From: Lagopus muta
Lineage: Eukaryota > Chordata > Aves > Galliformes > Phasianidae
Assembly (NCBI RefSeq): GCF_023343835.1
Contig: NC_064438.1
Location: 18,310,077 to 18,374,076 of the forward strand
Direction of reading: 5' to 3'
Length of the DNA stretch: 64,000 nt
Below, one piece after another: positions 1 through 12,600 of this stretch (the stretch's first letter is position 1; every line of letters begins with the position of its first letter). The notes under the pieces were generated by a model. The model saw only the letters and a list, made by a program, of their open reading frames with translations, was not told the origin of the DNA and ran no database searches. Position numbers and translations under genes: made by a program.

Positions 1-59
1 CACCCAGAAAATACCTGCTTAGCTGAACATGCAGTTGTTTGTCAGCAGCCGATTACAAG

Positions 60-257
60 GGCTGGGAGAGAGGTTACTTTTCACTGGAACAAGCTTCCCA
101 GGGAGGTGGTGGAGTCTCCTTCTCTGGAGATGTTCAAGACCTGCCTGGATGCCTACCTGTGCGACCTGCTGTAGGGAACCTGCTTTGGCAGGGGGGTTGG
201 ACTCGATGATCTCTGGAGGTCCCTTCCAACCCCTACGATTCTGTGATTCTGTGATTA
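60..257 (+). mobile_element. CR1 LINE 3' end
   Basis: This is the 3' end of a CR1 non-LTR retrotransposon in + orientation. Hallmarks are the aggttactttt-cactggaacaa block, the GGAGTCTCCTTCTCTGGAG block, GGGGGGTTGGACTCGATGAT, and GGTCCCTTCCAACCCCTACG running into an ATTCTGTG repeat tail. The left border is approximate. It is a 5'-truncated copy, as is usual for CR1, and lies in a CAPRIN1 intron. Confidence 0.9.
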
Positions 258-3200
258 AGGGCTCCATTTTTGAGAGCAGTTATAAAATTATATTTGACTG
301 AGACATGCTTCTAGTAGACGAAGGCTAAGAAATGCTGTTTAACTCTTAAATGGTATCTGACACTTTTAGTTAAGTAAAGGTCATTCCTTATGAGAGAACT
401 CAAGGTTTGAAGTGAACTTTGTCATGTTCCATTTTAAGCTCTGAGCACAAAATCACACGGCCAACAGAATACAGTATAGAACTCATAATGTTGCTGAGTT
501 TTGTACTATTTTGAATGTCTCTGAGTGTGTTGGAAATAGTAAGGTTTTACGGTTTTATGTTCTTCTCCTAGAAGTTATCTTATTACTTCAAACAAGTCTG
601 GCTTAGTTCAAAGGGAATTAAGAGAAAACTGAATTGCCGTTTATAAATGTATGTGAAAATATGGTCTGAAAACGTCTGTGTTCTCTTCATCTCCTTGTAT
701 TTGGAAATGGTAGGAATGCTATCCTGTTTTTTTTCCTTATTTTATTAGATGAGTAGATCCTTTCCAAATTAAGCTGGTTGAATATAGATCAAACCCGTGT
801 CTTGTTACAATGGGGAATGAAAAAACAAAGAGCCTTATGATTTCAGCTCACAAAAACAATTTTTAAAACCAACTATTTTATAAAAGGGACAAAATCTCTC
901 ATTTGCTAACACGTTTTAAGATACGGGCAGGTGATCACAAAGATTATTCTTGGGGAACTGCAGATAGGAAGTATGTTAGCTTAAAGTATTTGATGTGACC
1001 TGGCCTTGGTGTATTTGTCAAAATGGGGCATTTTAGCTGTCGTTGGTACCATAGGACACCATTGCTTTATCAGCTTGTCTCTGAAAACGTGTAATCCTGA
1101 TGGGGTTGAGAAATTTAGACTGTAACTATTACCCAGCAGCTGTTCCACTGAAATTTCGTGTGTATTCAGGTTGTTCTGACCTAAGAGGCAGCTGTCCTCC
1201 CCATTCAGTAAAATGTTGGATTAGCAGGTAGCAGCCTATAGTAAAAGCTGAAATGAGTTTTCTATTCCTGTAGATGCAGCTAGTGATAGCAGGAAAATGC
1301 CATGTTCCAAGTTGCCCGTTAGCTGCCTAAGTGCTTTTGTACCATTATGTGGGCCACTTGGATGTTCAAGGACATCTTGTGTCTCTGCAGAACCCCTCTC
1401 CTTGTGAAGCTTGGTTCTACCAATAGTTTACCCCCTGAGTGGGCTGTTCTGTTTGTGGCAACAGGTCAGCACTAGGGCTGGTCTGGGTTTGCAGCCTGTG
1501 TGGGTCCTGTCCTGTTAAAATGAACGTAATTGTGTCCCCATTGCCAGCACGGCACAAGTGTCTTCTCTGCAATCTCTGTGGCAGTGGAAGCATGCAGGAT
1601 ACATTGCTGATTGCTGCAGCTATTATGGGCTGTCGCTGTTGCACACTGTTCTTTAAAGAAGGAATCGTCACCTCCTCTTTCTCCCTTTCTTCACCCACAC
1701 ATGTAAGTTGATTCTTCTGGAATGCTGATCTAGAAGTTACTGAAAAACAAATGCTGCTTCAGAAAGGTCCTGTTGCCATCTGCGCTGGATGAAGTATGAG
1801 GCTAGTTCAAATTTATCTTTGGAGATGAGACTTGATTTTGAAAGCGAGGGCTTGTAAAACTGTTTGAAGCTGCATGTTGGAAGTCTGAAACTTTCACTGA
1901 AACCTCAGGCTGAAGCAGCTTTGGGGAACTTCTGTTAGGTGCGTGTATGCATAGTATAAACTGTACCAAGATAGAGAACTGGGTTGTTTTTTTTTGAGAG
2001 TGAGAGAGATTTTGTATTTCCTCATTTGATTCCTTATACTCTTTAAGTATTTAACCTTTTTGATTTTTTTTCCCCCATTTTGTTGAGAAAACAGACTTAA
2101 ATTTTTTTCTTTTTTGAACAGATTTTTCAGGGACGTTAAGATGTGTGACTGCAGAGATGATGGCAGAGGAGAAACAAATTATAATGTGCAAATATAAAAC
2201 ATATTAATAAACTTGTATTTTGTAGCTTGTTTTTTTTTTTTTTTCCAACTGAACACACAGGAATTGATTTGGATTATATTAATTGCTTAATACATGTTTA
2301 AAGAAAACTTAGCAGTGTTTGAGAATTCAGAAAACAGACTTGAAGTAGTTCTCTCTACCTTTTCTTTGCTTGTAGTGAAGTGCCTGTTAGAGAGTTTGCT
2401 TCAGTAGGTTGGAGTTCACCCTTTTCCACACTGCAGCTTTTCGTATACGGTTGTGCTGATATAACTAGCATAAATGATATTGCTGAGAGTACCTGGTTAA
2501 ATATAGTGCCTCCTTGCTCCTGGCCTCCACCCTTTTTAAGGGTTATTTTTAATCAGATCGTTCCAATGATCCAGTTTATAGGATAGCACTGTAAATGACT
2601 CTTAATAGCACAGCTGAGTGGTCAGGCTCTTTTCAAACCAATATTGATTTTGAAACTAATATCACGTATCTGCACCTTTTTTCACTTTGCTCTGACATTC
2701 AGAGGAGGTAATGAGTGAATGGGTTTCCTCTCACCTGAACGTGAGAGGAAAGCATCTGTTGCCATAGTAAAGAAAATAAATTTTGTTAAAATAAGATGTA
2801 GGGCATACTTAAAACAGTTGACACCACCATCTCCCTGTCTTCTCTCTGCATGGACGTGTGGCCTGTATGTAGTACTTTTCTCCTAGGGAAGTCTGAAATA
2901 CTCCAAGAATCTCAGTGGAAAAAGAGCTGAAGCGTGGTGGTTTTCTGTCTGCAGATCTGGGGTCTTGTGGCTCACAAACTGTTTAATGGGCAATTTATAT
3001 GCTCACTTTGCCACTTGGTATTTTTTCTGCTGGTTTATACTAGCTTTTATACTTCAGCATGAGTGAAGTTGCAGAAGAAAGGTAAAGTTAAGAAAATCCC
3101 TTCTTGCAAACGCTGCAGTAGGTTGTGAAGTGGGAGTTTTACTGCAGTTATTTTACAGCCCTAATGCTGCTGTTAGCTTGCTGTTAGTTCACAGTACTGA

Positions 3201-3650
3201 TTAAAAGCATTGTGCTTCCTTAGGCTTCTGTAACATAACGTTTTGATCTTATAGTTTCTTGAGGATGATAGAAAATTGCATGTTATTACAAAGATTTCAA
3301 GCACTAAGTAAGCAACCAAACACGTTTGATTCTCCTCTGCATTGCAGCTGAAAGAGCTTTCCTTCTTTTGCTTTTACAGTTCCAGTATGGATGCACTTAG
3401 GATAGAAAAAGAGAAGTAACTCTTCAATTCTTAGGAATAGACAAATTACCCTTTGTTTTTTCATTTGATACTACCATGGAATGGAAACCATATAAACAAA
3501 ATATTTATGTTTAGACTTAAAATATTTGGCCATTGAAGAAGAACTTGTGTTCTTAATCTGAAGATAATAGCAAAACACATCATGTAAGTTTTTGGCAGCA
3601 TAGTTTTGCAGTATGTTCAACAAAACTTTTCTAAGCAGTGTTATTCATAT

Positions 3651-4590
3651 AATGGCTTGGAAGAGACCTTAAAGATAATTTAATTCCAGCCCCCTGCCAT
3701 GGGCAGGGCTGCAGCCCACCAGATGAGGCTGCCCAGGGCTCTGTCCAACCTGGTCTTGAGCACCTCCAGGTATGGGGCATCCACAGCTTCTCTGGGCAAA
3801 CTGTTCCAGCACCTCACCGTTTTCTAAGTAGAAAATTTCCTTCTAACTTCCAGATTGCTTCTCTTTTAGTTCAGAGCCATTCCCCTTGTCCTGTCGCTAT
3901 CAGACTGCATAAAAATTCAGTCTCTCTCATGCTTATAAGCGTGAGGAAGCATGGAAATACTGGAAGGCTGCATTGAGGTTTTACCAGAGCCTTCTCTCTG
4001 CTGAACAATCCCAGCTCCCTCAGCTTTTCTTCATAGGAGATTTGTTCCAGCTGTGTAGTTGCATTTACGGCCCTCCTCTGGACTTACTTGCTTCAACAGC
4101 TTTGTATCGTTCCTGTCCTTGGGACCCCAGGATGCCCCAGGTCCTTCTCTGGAGAGCTGCTCTCAAGATACCCACAATCTGGGATTGCCCCAATCCAGGT
4201 GTAGTAGTACCTTGTGCTTGTCCTTTCTGAGCCTTGTTAGGTTCATGTGGGCCCACTTTTCAAGTCAGTCCAGGTCCCTGTGGATGGCCTGACTTCCTTC
4301 TGTTGTCTGATGTCATCAGCAAACTTACTGAGGATGCAGTCAGTCTCACTGTCTATGCCTTTGATAAAGGTATTGAAGAGCACTGGTCCCAAAACAGGCC
4401 CCTGGGAACATTGCTTGTGACCAGCCTCCACTTGGACATTGAGCTGTTGAGCACAGCCCTCTGATAGCAACCATCCAACCAGTTCTTTATCTGCCAAATA
4501 GTCTAGCCTTCAAATCCGTATCTCTGCAATTTAGTGGTAAGGATTTGTTACGGAACCGTATCAAAGGCTTTTCAGGATTCCAGGTAGATT
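3651..4590 (-). mobile_element. CR1 LINE fragment, reverse orientation, with reverse-transcriptase remnant
   Basis: Read on the minus strand this is a diverged CR1 copy of about 0.9 kb. On the + strand it begins with the inverted 3' part (TTGGAAGAGACCTTAAAGAT, CCCCCTGCCATGGGCAGGG) and runs back into the ORF2 reverse transcriptase. Around 4300-4430 the minus strand still encodes GPVLGPVLFNTFIKG and SKFADD, the latter matching the F-x-DD active-site box of the polymerase. Frameshifts and stops elsewhere mark it as dead. Both borders are approximate. Confidence 0.88.
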
Positions 4591-6546
4591 CTTCAGGAGC
4601 TTGGTGCTCAATCCTGTTGGTGTTACCTTTGATGGTTTATGGGTTTGTGCTGGAAACTGCATCACCCACATTGTTTGGGTTTTTTTTATGTGTTTTGTAG
4701 ACACTCCTTTTACCCTCTTACATTAGCAGTCCAGTTTACTGTGCAGCCTCACAAAGAGTTGCATCACTGTAACTGAGGGAATGGTAAACAGAAGCATGGA
4801 AGTAAGTGGTTTGAGTAGGAACCTCTTGAAATTGGTCTGTGAAGCCAGCTTAGTGCAGGATGCAAGCCACCTTAAGCAGGGGAAGATTTGGTTAACCTGA
4901 CTCTGTCCTTGGGCATTGGAATGTTTGAGCTCTTTACATTGCTTTTTTAATTCTTCTCAGCTCAGCTGGTATCTCTAAAATCATGAAAACTACTTCTCTA
5001 CTTCTTGTCCAGCCAGATTTTCATCTGTTTTAATACAAGGTAGTTGGTGTGAGAATTAAATTTCCTTGTTTCCTGATGTGGTGGATTTCCAATATGCTGA
5101 ATGCTTTTCAGGACAATTCTGTTGATGTATTTCCAACTGTGGCTGCTGCATTTAGCAGCTTTTTTACAGTGCTAGCATCTGTATCCAGCATGAAATTCCC
5201 TATAATATGTTGTTGGAGCTCAGGAAGCTCTTATTTCTTGGACTTTGCTTACAGCATTACTGGCTCTGCTGTGCTGAAAGGCAAAGTAGTTAAATCTAAT
5301 GGGTAGAATTTTCATATAATTTTTTTTTTTTTTGTCTCCAGGTGACACCAAAAGGACCAGATCACATCAGTGTGTTTTTGTGTTTGACCAAGTGATGCTG
5401 AACATCAAATAAATAAGCTTTGCCGTTCAGCTCTTCATAGTCCATTCTGAGAGGTCTGGTGCTGAGCAGAGGAGGTGAATTAGCTAGAAACACGCTAGTA
5501 AAATATTTTGACTGAAATATCACTAAGTAAAATTAGTAGTTAAAGCAAAACAAAAACCCACAAATAAGCTGCCACCACCAAAACAAACAAGCAAGAAACA
5601 AAAAACCCCCATGTCCCTCAGTGATAAGTATAAACTAAAGCTATGGTTATATGAGGGTTTTAATTCTTCTGTGTTCAAAAAGAAGTTAGCCTGCTCTCAT
5701 TTTCATGTTTTTTTTGTTTTCTTTATACTAGATTAGAAAGGTAATGAATAAGGATCATTTTAAAGCTTTTAATAAGCACAAGGCAAGCTTCATAAAATTA
5801 TGATCAGTTGGGACATGTAGGAATGGTGGAAACTTAGAGATCTGTATGTAGGTTTTTCATACAGACTTTGCTTCCTGCCTAAGACCCTTAAAATTCAGCC
5901 TGTAGTCGTTTATGTCATTTTGGGCCTGCATAAGCTTACCTGCTCTTGACTACTCTCAGTGTTTTGCACAGTTTTGTATTTAAGCAGATTAGAGACTTGG
6001 TCCTGCTGGAAATTAAGCTAATGATTGTGAAGTGTCTTCCCTTCAGGAAGAAATCTTCTTCATGCCTTTGAATAGAAATATTTTATTGCTATTAACGTGA
6101 TCTATGTTGATGGGCGTTCCTGTGCTATCTTAACTGGTACAAGTGTAAAGGTTAAGTTTTGAATCTTAGTAGCAGTGGCTTTTTCCTCTCCAGTCATGTT
6201 TGTATTATTGTGGCTCAGGACTCTCTTCAGCTCTGTAATTAGCAATGAAGGAAGTGTGCTGTCAACATTCTCCACGTTAGGAAAAACCTGTCCTTGCTTG
6301 GAAACTAAGACAGTTCATGAAGATACATTGTTGTAACCTAAGTAAGAGTTGTAAATACTTTCCTAAGAGACAAATATTTTCATTTTTAACCCAGAAGGTG
6401 AATTTTCTTGGGTACTATTTCTACATGACAGCTGCATGTTTGTGTAATATGCTACAGTCTGTATTTACTGTAATATGATTTTGTTTTGTTAGCAGAAACA
6501 GAAAAAGCAGTAACCTTTTGTAAATTGGATTTTTCTTCCCTTTCAG

Positions 6547-6609
6547 AGCAAACTTGATGACTACCAGGAACGAATGAACAAGGGAGAACGTCTAAATCAA
6601 GATCAACTG
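6547..6609 (+). CDS. CAPRIN1: CAPRIN1 coding exon 2
   Basis: Phase 0 on both sides, 21 codons, [18 protein letters not shown]... (about residues 73-93). The acceptor is TTTCAG and the donor CTG|GTAAAA. Human has Gly where this has the initial Ser. It is part of the lysine/glutamate-rich N-terminal helical region. Confidence 0.95.
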
Positions 6610-9600
6610 GTAAAAAGAAAAAACCAACTAGATCTCTCTTAATGTTTGGTGATGTTGGGGAGGGAAGGGATGAATTTCACTTCTGCTTGTTAAAAGCAAG
6701 ATTTTTAAGACTTTAGTCTTGACCTCTGTTTCTTATTGCCTGGAAGGTCTCGGTTTTTCTGTTCATAAGAAGCTGAAGGAATCTGTAGAGGAATTTGTCA
6801 CAATGCTTTGTTACGCTTGCTGAGGTTGGGTTGTGAGCAGGCTGTGGTGAAAAATGGCTTCTGTTGTAATCTAGTACTGTTGAAAGAGCTGAACAGTATC
6901 TGTGGGGCTCCCTGGACATCATTCTTTTCTTCTTAGAAAATGTGCCCAGGGAGAACTTTAAGAGCTTAGTCACTTGATCACACTTACCTTAGAAATAAGC
7001 AGCCTAGTTAGAGGTTTTGCTTACACTGAGTTCTGCAGGGGAGCTGTGACTCGGTAAACTGGGTTTGCTATCTATAATGTCTATGTATGTGTGTGTATAT
7101 CTCTATGTATCTGAAAAAAATGTTCAGGCTGTTAAAGTAGGAGGTTGTAGAGCTCAGCTTAACAGCTATATTCCAGTTGTAATAAATATGAAGCAAGTAT
7201 CAAATTCAGATGTATTATGCAAACATGTGAATTGATATTAGAGATTGCTTGAGTCAGCAATATTTTGTTGATGATTTTCAGCATGGAGAAGACTAAAAAA
7301 AAATGTACTCAATAGCAGTTGTAGCTGTTCATGTTACAGAAATCAGTTACTCCCTTTGTTCCATCTTTTCATCTATTTAGTGTCAGCTAATCACTTTGGT
7401 TCTTCTTTGCCCATTAATTGACTTGTGAAATATCATCAGTTGATGTATTTTTATTTTTTGAATGGCAATATTGTGAAAATAAGCCATGAGAAGTTTTCTG
7501 TTTGAGCAGGGAGAATAACTGAAATTTCACCTTCAGAAGAGAAACTCCAGAGTTAAATTTAATAAGGAGCAGAGTCTGACTACAGCACTTCAGAACCGTG
7601 AAATTGTGTTTGAGTAGAGAAATTCTGAAAGCTCACTGCATTTTTTGCTTCAGTAAATAGCTAAGGATGATGAATTTTGCAAATCAGCTAATAAGTTTCT
7701 TACTTGTATTGCAAACAGAAATAGCTGGAGATTTAAAAAACCAAAGCAGTTCATGTTCTTTGCTTTTCAAAGTAAGTAACATTTTCCTCTGGCTTGTTTG
7801 TTCCTACCAAGAACGTTTCCATTCTTGAATTAATCTCACCAGAAGCGTAATGTAATTTGACTCTGTCATTACTACAAAGTAAGGGAGTTAAGGTGTATGG
7901 ATTGCTTTGGTGGTAGAAGAGAAACTGTAAAACAGAATATAAAATATAAAAATCTGTGGACAGGGGAACATTACGCTATGTATACTGATTTGATTGCAAT
8001 GCATTAATTCTCAGACCCTTATCTCAAGCAGGATTGACTTGTCAAATTATTCTTCTCCCATCCCCTTGGCCAGCCTGCCTGTTAGGTTTTTTTCCTCAGA
8101 AGCTGTCTAAAACTGGACGTTAAACTAGTGTGTCATGCTACTCAGTGTGTCAGCATATTCATGCTTATGTTTCAGTGTACTTCCTAAGAAACAGCAGGCC
8201 CTGAAGACATACAAGACCTGCACAAGTCCTTTCCATATTTTGGCCAGTGAGAGTTTAAAATTTAACGTTGCTGCAGTCTGTTTAGAGATGGTTACTTGTG
8301 CAGCTGTGTCTCACTTAGAAACTGAAAGTGCAGCAAGTAGATTTTTGGAAGCATGTATTTTGTTCTCTTTCTGATTGGTTGCTTTTTTTCTTTTTCTTTT
8401 TTCTTCTTCTTTTTAAGGATGCAGTGTCAAAATACCAGGAAGTGACAAATAATCTGGAATTTGCTAAAGAACTGCAGAGGAGCTTTATGGCACTGAGCCA
8501 AGATGTAAGTAAAGTGGTCCAGTGTGGGCTTTCAGCTGCTGTTTGTGGCACTTGGGATTTAAATTGTCTTTCACCAACACTGGATGCAGCAGCCTCTATT
8601 ACAGAAGGTGAAATGCTCATTATATGTATGTTTGATTACTTTCTCTTAATGTTGTACTAGCTTGTGACACGTTTCCTCAAAACCACTCCTAGATGTCTTC
8701 TGAAGCACTGCCTGAAGATACAGGAACAAAAATATAGTGGTAATATCCTGACAGGAGAGACATTTTTAAGACACTGATCACTGGGCAGGCCTGTCATACA
8801 ACACCATAGTCTGCTGCTTACTGCCATAAGTAATTCTTTTTTTCCTGAAAGAAAAGAGGGATTTCACAGGCCTGCTTCTCTGGCAAGTGGTTGAACGTTT
8901 TTATTTCCTTATGTTACTGTAGCTTATCATGCTTCAGCAACTGAAAGTATTGCAGTTCCTTTTTCAAGATTTTTCCTGTCTTAGTAATTGCAAATACAAT
9001 CAGAAACTACGATATGGGACAGGTTTCAAGACTAAAATATTTTTTGTAAATTATAAGATAACTGAATACTGCATAAAATAGAATCTTTGAAACTGCTGCT
9101 ATGTCTGGGTTGTAAAATGACAGTGTGATCAAGAATAAGTTCTAAAATTTCAAGAAGACAATTGCAGTTATATGAGCAGCTTTTCTCTTTTCACTCTCTT
9201 CAAAAGGGACAGTTCAGGCCTACTCAGTATCGTTTCAAGGAAGAATTAATGCAGGTGCAAACAGAAATCATAATGCATCCCACATGAATGGAAGATTGTA
9301 CATGTAGGTAGAATTGATGAGTTACAGAAAGAGCAGTAACACTGTTAGAATTCATTAGGTCATCAATGTGAAACCAGTCTGCTGCATTAACAAGTGTGTT
9401 CAGTTTAGGAACAAGCTGTGTGACAATTTCAAGGACAGTCAACGCCCTGACATTATAGGCTGCTTTCTATATTTTGGTTTGCTTGGAAGCATGTAAGCCA
9501 AGCCATTTTTTTTTGCTTTTCTTGTATCAGGTTTCTGTGTATGTTCATGGAACGTTAGTAACAAAGGGCTTTCTTCCTCCAACAAGTATGTCCTGAAATG

Positions 9601-12600
9601 TTTCCTGGTCAGCTGAGTGCCAACAGAAAGAGAGACTCCAGGAACAAGAAGTTAATATCTTGCTTTACAGCTTGCTTGCAATTGTTTCAGATTAGAAACA
9701 ATGTAGATGCTTCCGAGTGAGAGAGTTACTATTGCGAGTTATGTTTTTTTGGAAAAGAAGGTTAAATTTTTGTGTACTTGGGATGAGAACAAGTTCAATT
9801 TTGGAGGCTAGAACAAAGAATAAAAATGAGAGAAATGTCCTGTGGGCTCAGACAAGTAAGGCATTTCAACCAGTGTTGTGACAGCAATTGTAGAAGATGT
9901 GATACAGATTACATAACAAAAATTATCTGTTCCTGCCAGTGTTCATCATCCTCAAACTGAGAATGCTGGAGAGTTGATTCCTTCCTGTTCCCTTTAGTAT
10001 CTGTGAACCTTTTATCTGAGAATTTGTTGTAATGCTGTTCTTAAACTTGCTGATAATAGTCTCCCCAGCCTCCATGGCAAAACATTCCACGAGCTCCCTC
10101 CCATGATTACTTTTATTTATCTGTTTTAAGTTGACCTCTAGCTGGTTCCAGCGAATGCCTTGTACTGACTGTAATGGGAAATGGTGAATGTTAGTGTTAT
10201 CTGCTGACCTTTGTGGCCTTTAAAACAAAACAAAAAATCTGGATCACTTTTACACCTCCAAATTGTGAAGCCTGAACTTGGGCTGTAAATAGCTGCAATG
10301 CTTGTTTAAAAGGTACTTTGCTTTGTGCATTTGTTTACTTTCATCTAGATCAAAATCATTTAGACGTTATGGAAGAATTCATAAAGGAAGCAGATAGTAT
10401 TAATCTGAGCTTGTTTCACACAGCTCCTTCACATCTGAAACTTTATACATTGGGGCTGCAGTTGCTTGACTGAACTACTTAGAAGTCATGCAGAGAAACA
10501 CAGATTTCAGATAAGAATATAATCAAAATCCAATGTAGTGTAAGGTTTGTGGCATTGATTCTAAAATTTGGCTTAATTTGCAGGCTTTTGACTTTGCTCG
10601 AAAGATAGTTTTCATGCTTCACTGATATTCTGCTGTAACGTTAGATTGATAAGTAGTGAGTTGGCATCCATCTTTACTTACCAATAAAATACATTTCCAA
10701 CCTGTTTTTTAAATCCCTTTTTGATTCTGAACAGATCCAGAAAACAATAAAGAAGACAGCTCGCAGGGAGCAGCTGATGCGAGAAGAGGCTGAGCAGAAG
10801 CGTTTAAAGACCGTGCTGGAGCTGCAGTTTATTCTGGACAAGCTGGGTGACGATGAAGTGCGCACTGACTTGAAACAAGGATCAAATGGAGTGCCAGTAC
10901 TGACAGAGGAGGAACTGACAATGCTGGATGAATTCTACAAGCTAGTTTACCCTGAAAGAGACATGAACATGAGGTAGGCTTTTAGGAAAGTACTTTCCTA
11001 TATAACTGTCATTTAGTTAATGATATTTATTTGCTTTGTGATTAAATTACCACAAGCTTAGTAAGAAATTAACCCTTATTAATTTTTAAGGTTGAATGAG
11101 CAGTATGAGCAAGCATCTGTTCACCTGTGGGACTTACTGGAAGGGAAGGAAAAACCTGTTTGTGGAACAACCTGTAAGTATAGTCTGTTTGAAAGAGCGC
11201 ACTGAATTTGTGCTTGACCTAAATTACAGTGTCTGACGTAAAACAATTCTGATAGTTAAATGTCTTTCCAGCGTTTTGTAGTTGCTGCTTTTTTCTCAAA
11301 CACTGCCTGGACTGTATTGGAATAACTCACTGAAGTACAAACTGTGTGTACGGGATTTTTTTTGCTGACGCAGCATTGCTCAGTATTTAAGCGTAGTCCG
11401 TTCCTACTGTTTCAGCAGGATTTAACTGCTGTTGATGCTTTGTAGCAATTCTTTGTTTTCTGGAAACATTTGTATGGACCAGGAGCTTAGACAGCAACAT
11501 GATCTAATATATAAACTGGCGTGACCTTATTTAGTGTGATGTGTTACTCTCCCCTGTCCCTTCCTACAAAAACAGTTCATTTTTATTTCTGACCTAATTT
11601 TAAACAATTAATTAACTGTAAATTGATGCATGATTATTTGTTTTCTTGCATAAATGTCAATTTCCACAAATACTTAGCTTTTAACATTATAACGTTATAT
11701 ATTAAGAAAATGGCTTTGTTAGGCAGTTACCTATTTCTTTTGAAGTCTCTTAACTAGAAGGTTGGAGGGAAGATTGTCCTTAGTTAAAACTGCTTTTCTC
11801 ATTTGCTTTTTAAAATTCCAATAATTGAAATTCTTGCTGTGCTGCAGCAATTTTAAGCTGTTGGAAGAGTTTTTGTTTGCAGTGTTCTACCTTACTTTAC
11901 TGAGGAATAATACACAGAATATTATAAATATTTTGGCTTTAATGAATAAGACTTTGCTTATTAGTGTCAGAACAGGAAACCTCAAACTATTTACACAGTT
12001 AAAATGAAATCTTATGAGAAGATACCAGTTTTTTGTTTTGTTTTGTTTTTTGTTTTGTTTTTTTTTCAGTTAATACAAATCTTTGAGACTTAAAGTTATT
12101 GTAAAACAAACGGTGTTGGATCACAGTGAGAGCCAGTAGATGTGTAGTATTTCTTCTTGCAAGAGAAAATAAAGAAAGAAGAAGTATGGGAGCAGTTTTT
12201 ATGAGAGAGATGATGGTTGTGCCTTGGAAGCCTGGTCGTTTTCTTAGTGGATGTTAAGAAGTTAGGCTGGGTATTATATGGATATCAGGATGAACTTTTA
12301 CTGATGTCATGGGCGATATTAATGCATTTCTGTGTTCTTCTATGTGTATTGATTCATACAGTGATAATAATCACTTGCAGGGTATACATTATGAATCTTC
12401 TGAGTCTGTTGCTTTGTTTTTTAATCTATTTTTCGGGCCTAGACAGTATGTGTTGCTGCCTTTCCAGTATGGCTGTAACAAATTTGTTCTAGGCTAAGAT
12501 GCTGCTGCATTCATATGGGGCACTGAGTGCAATGAAGGCTTGTTCTTGTTTCACTTGCAAAGCCTGTTCTGAGTCACTTACCTCAAGGGAAGAATCTTTG

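Larger units (their letters stand above)
1..6546 (+). other. CAPRIN1: CAPRIN1 intron between coding exons 1 and 2 (partial)
   Basis: Everything left of 6547 reads as intron. I found no segment resembling the expected first coding exon (a lysine-rich helix ahead of the [12 protein letters not shown] block), so that exon and the promoter lie outside the window. The stretch holds two CR1 fragments (about 60-257 and 3651-4590), poly-T runs near 2229 and 5315, and otherwise unremarkable AT-rich sequence. Confidence 0.8.

Noticed and set aside
8315-8660. Open frames on both strands around CAPRIN1 exon 3
   Set aside because: Poly-Phe and poly-Lys runs come from the polypyrimidine tract of the splice acceptor. 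Only 8418-8504 is coding.
9940-10200. Possible old CR1 or other repeat in a CAPRIN1 intron
   Set aside because: A few phrases (CTCCATGGCAAAACATTCCA, TTGACCTCTAGCTGGTTCCA) hint at an ancient repeat, but similarity to a named family is too weak to call without a repeat search.
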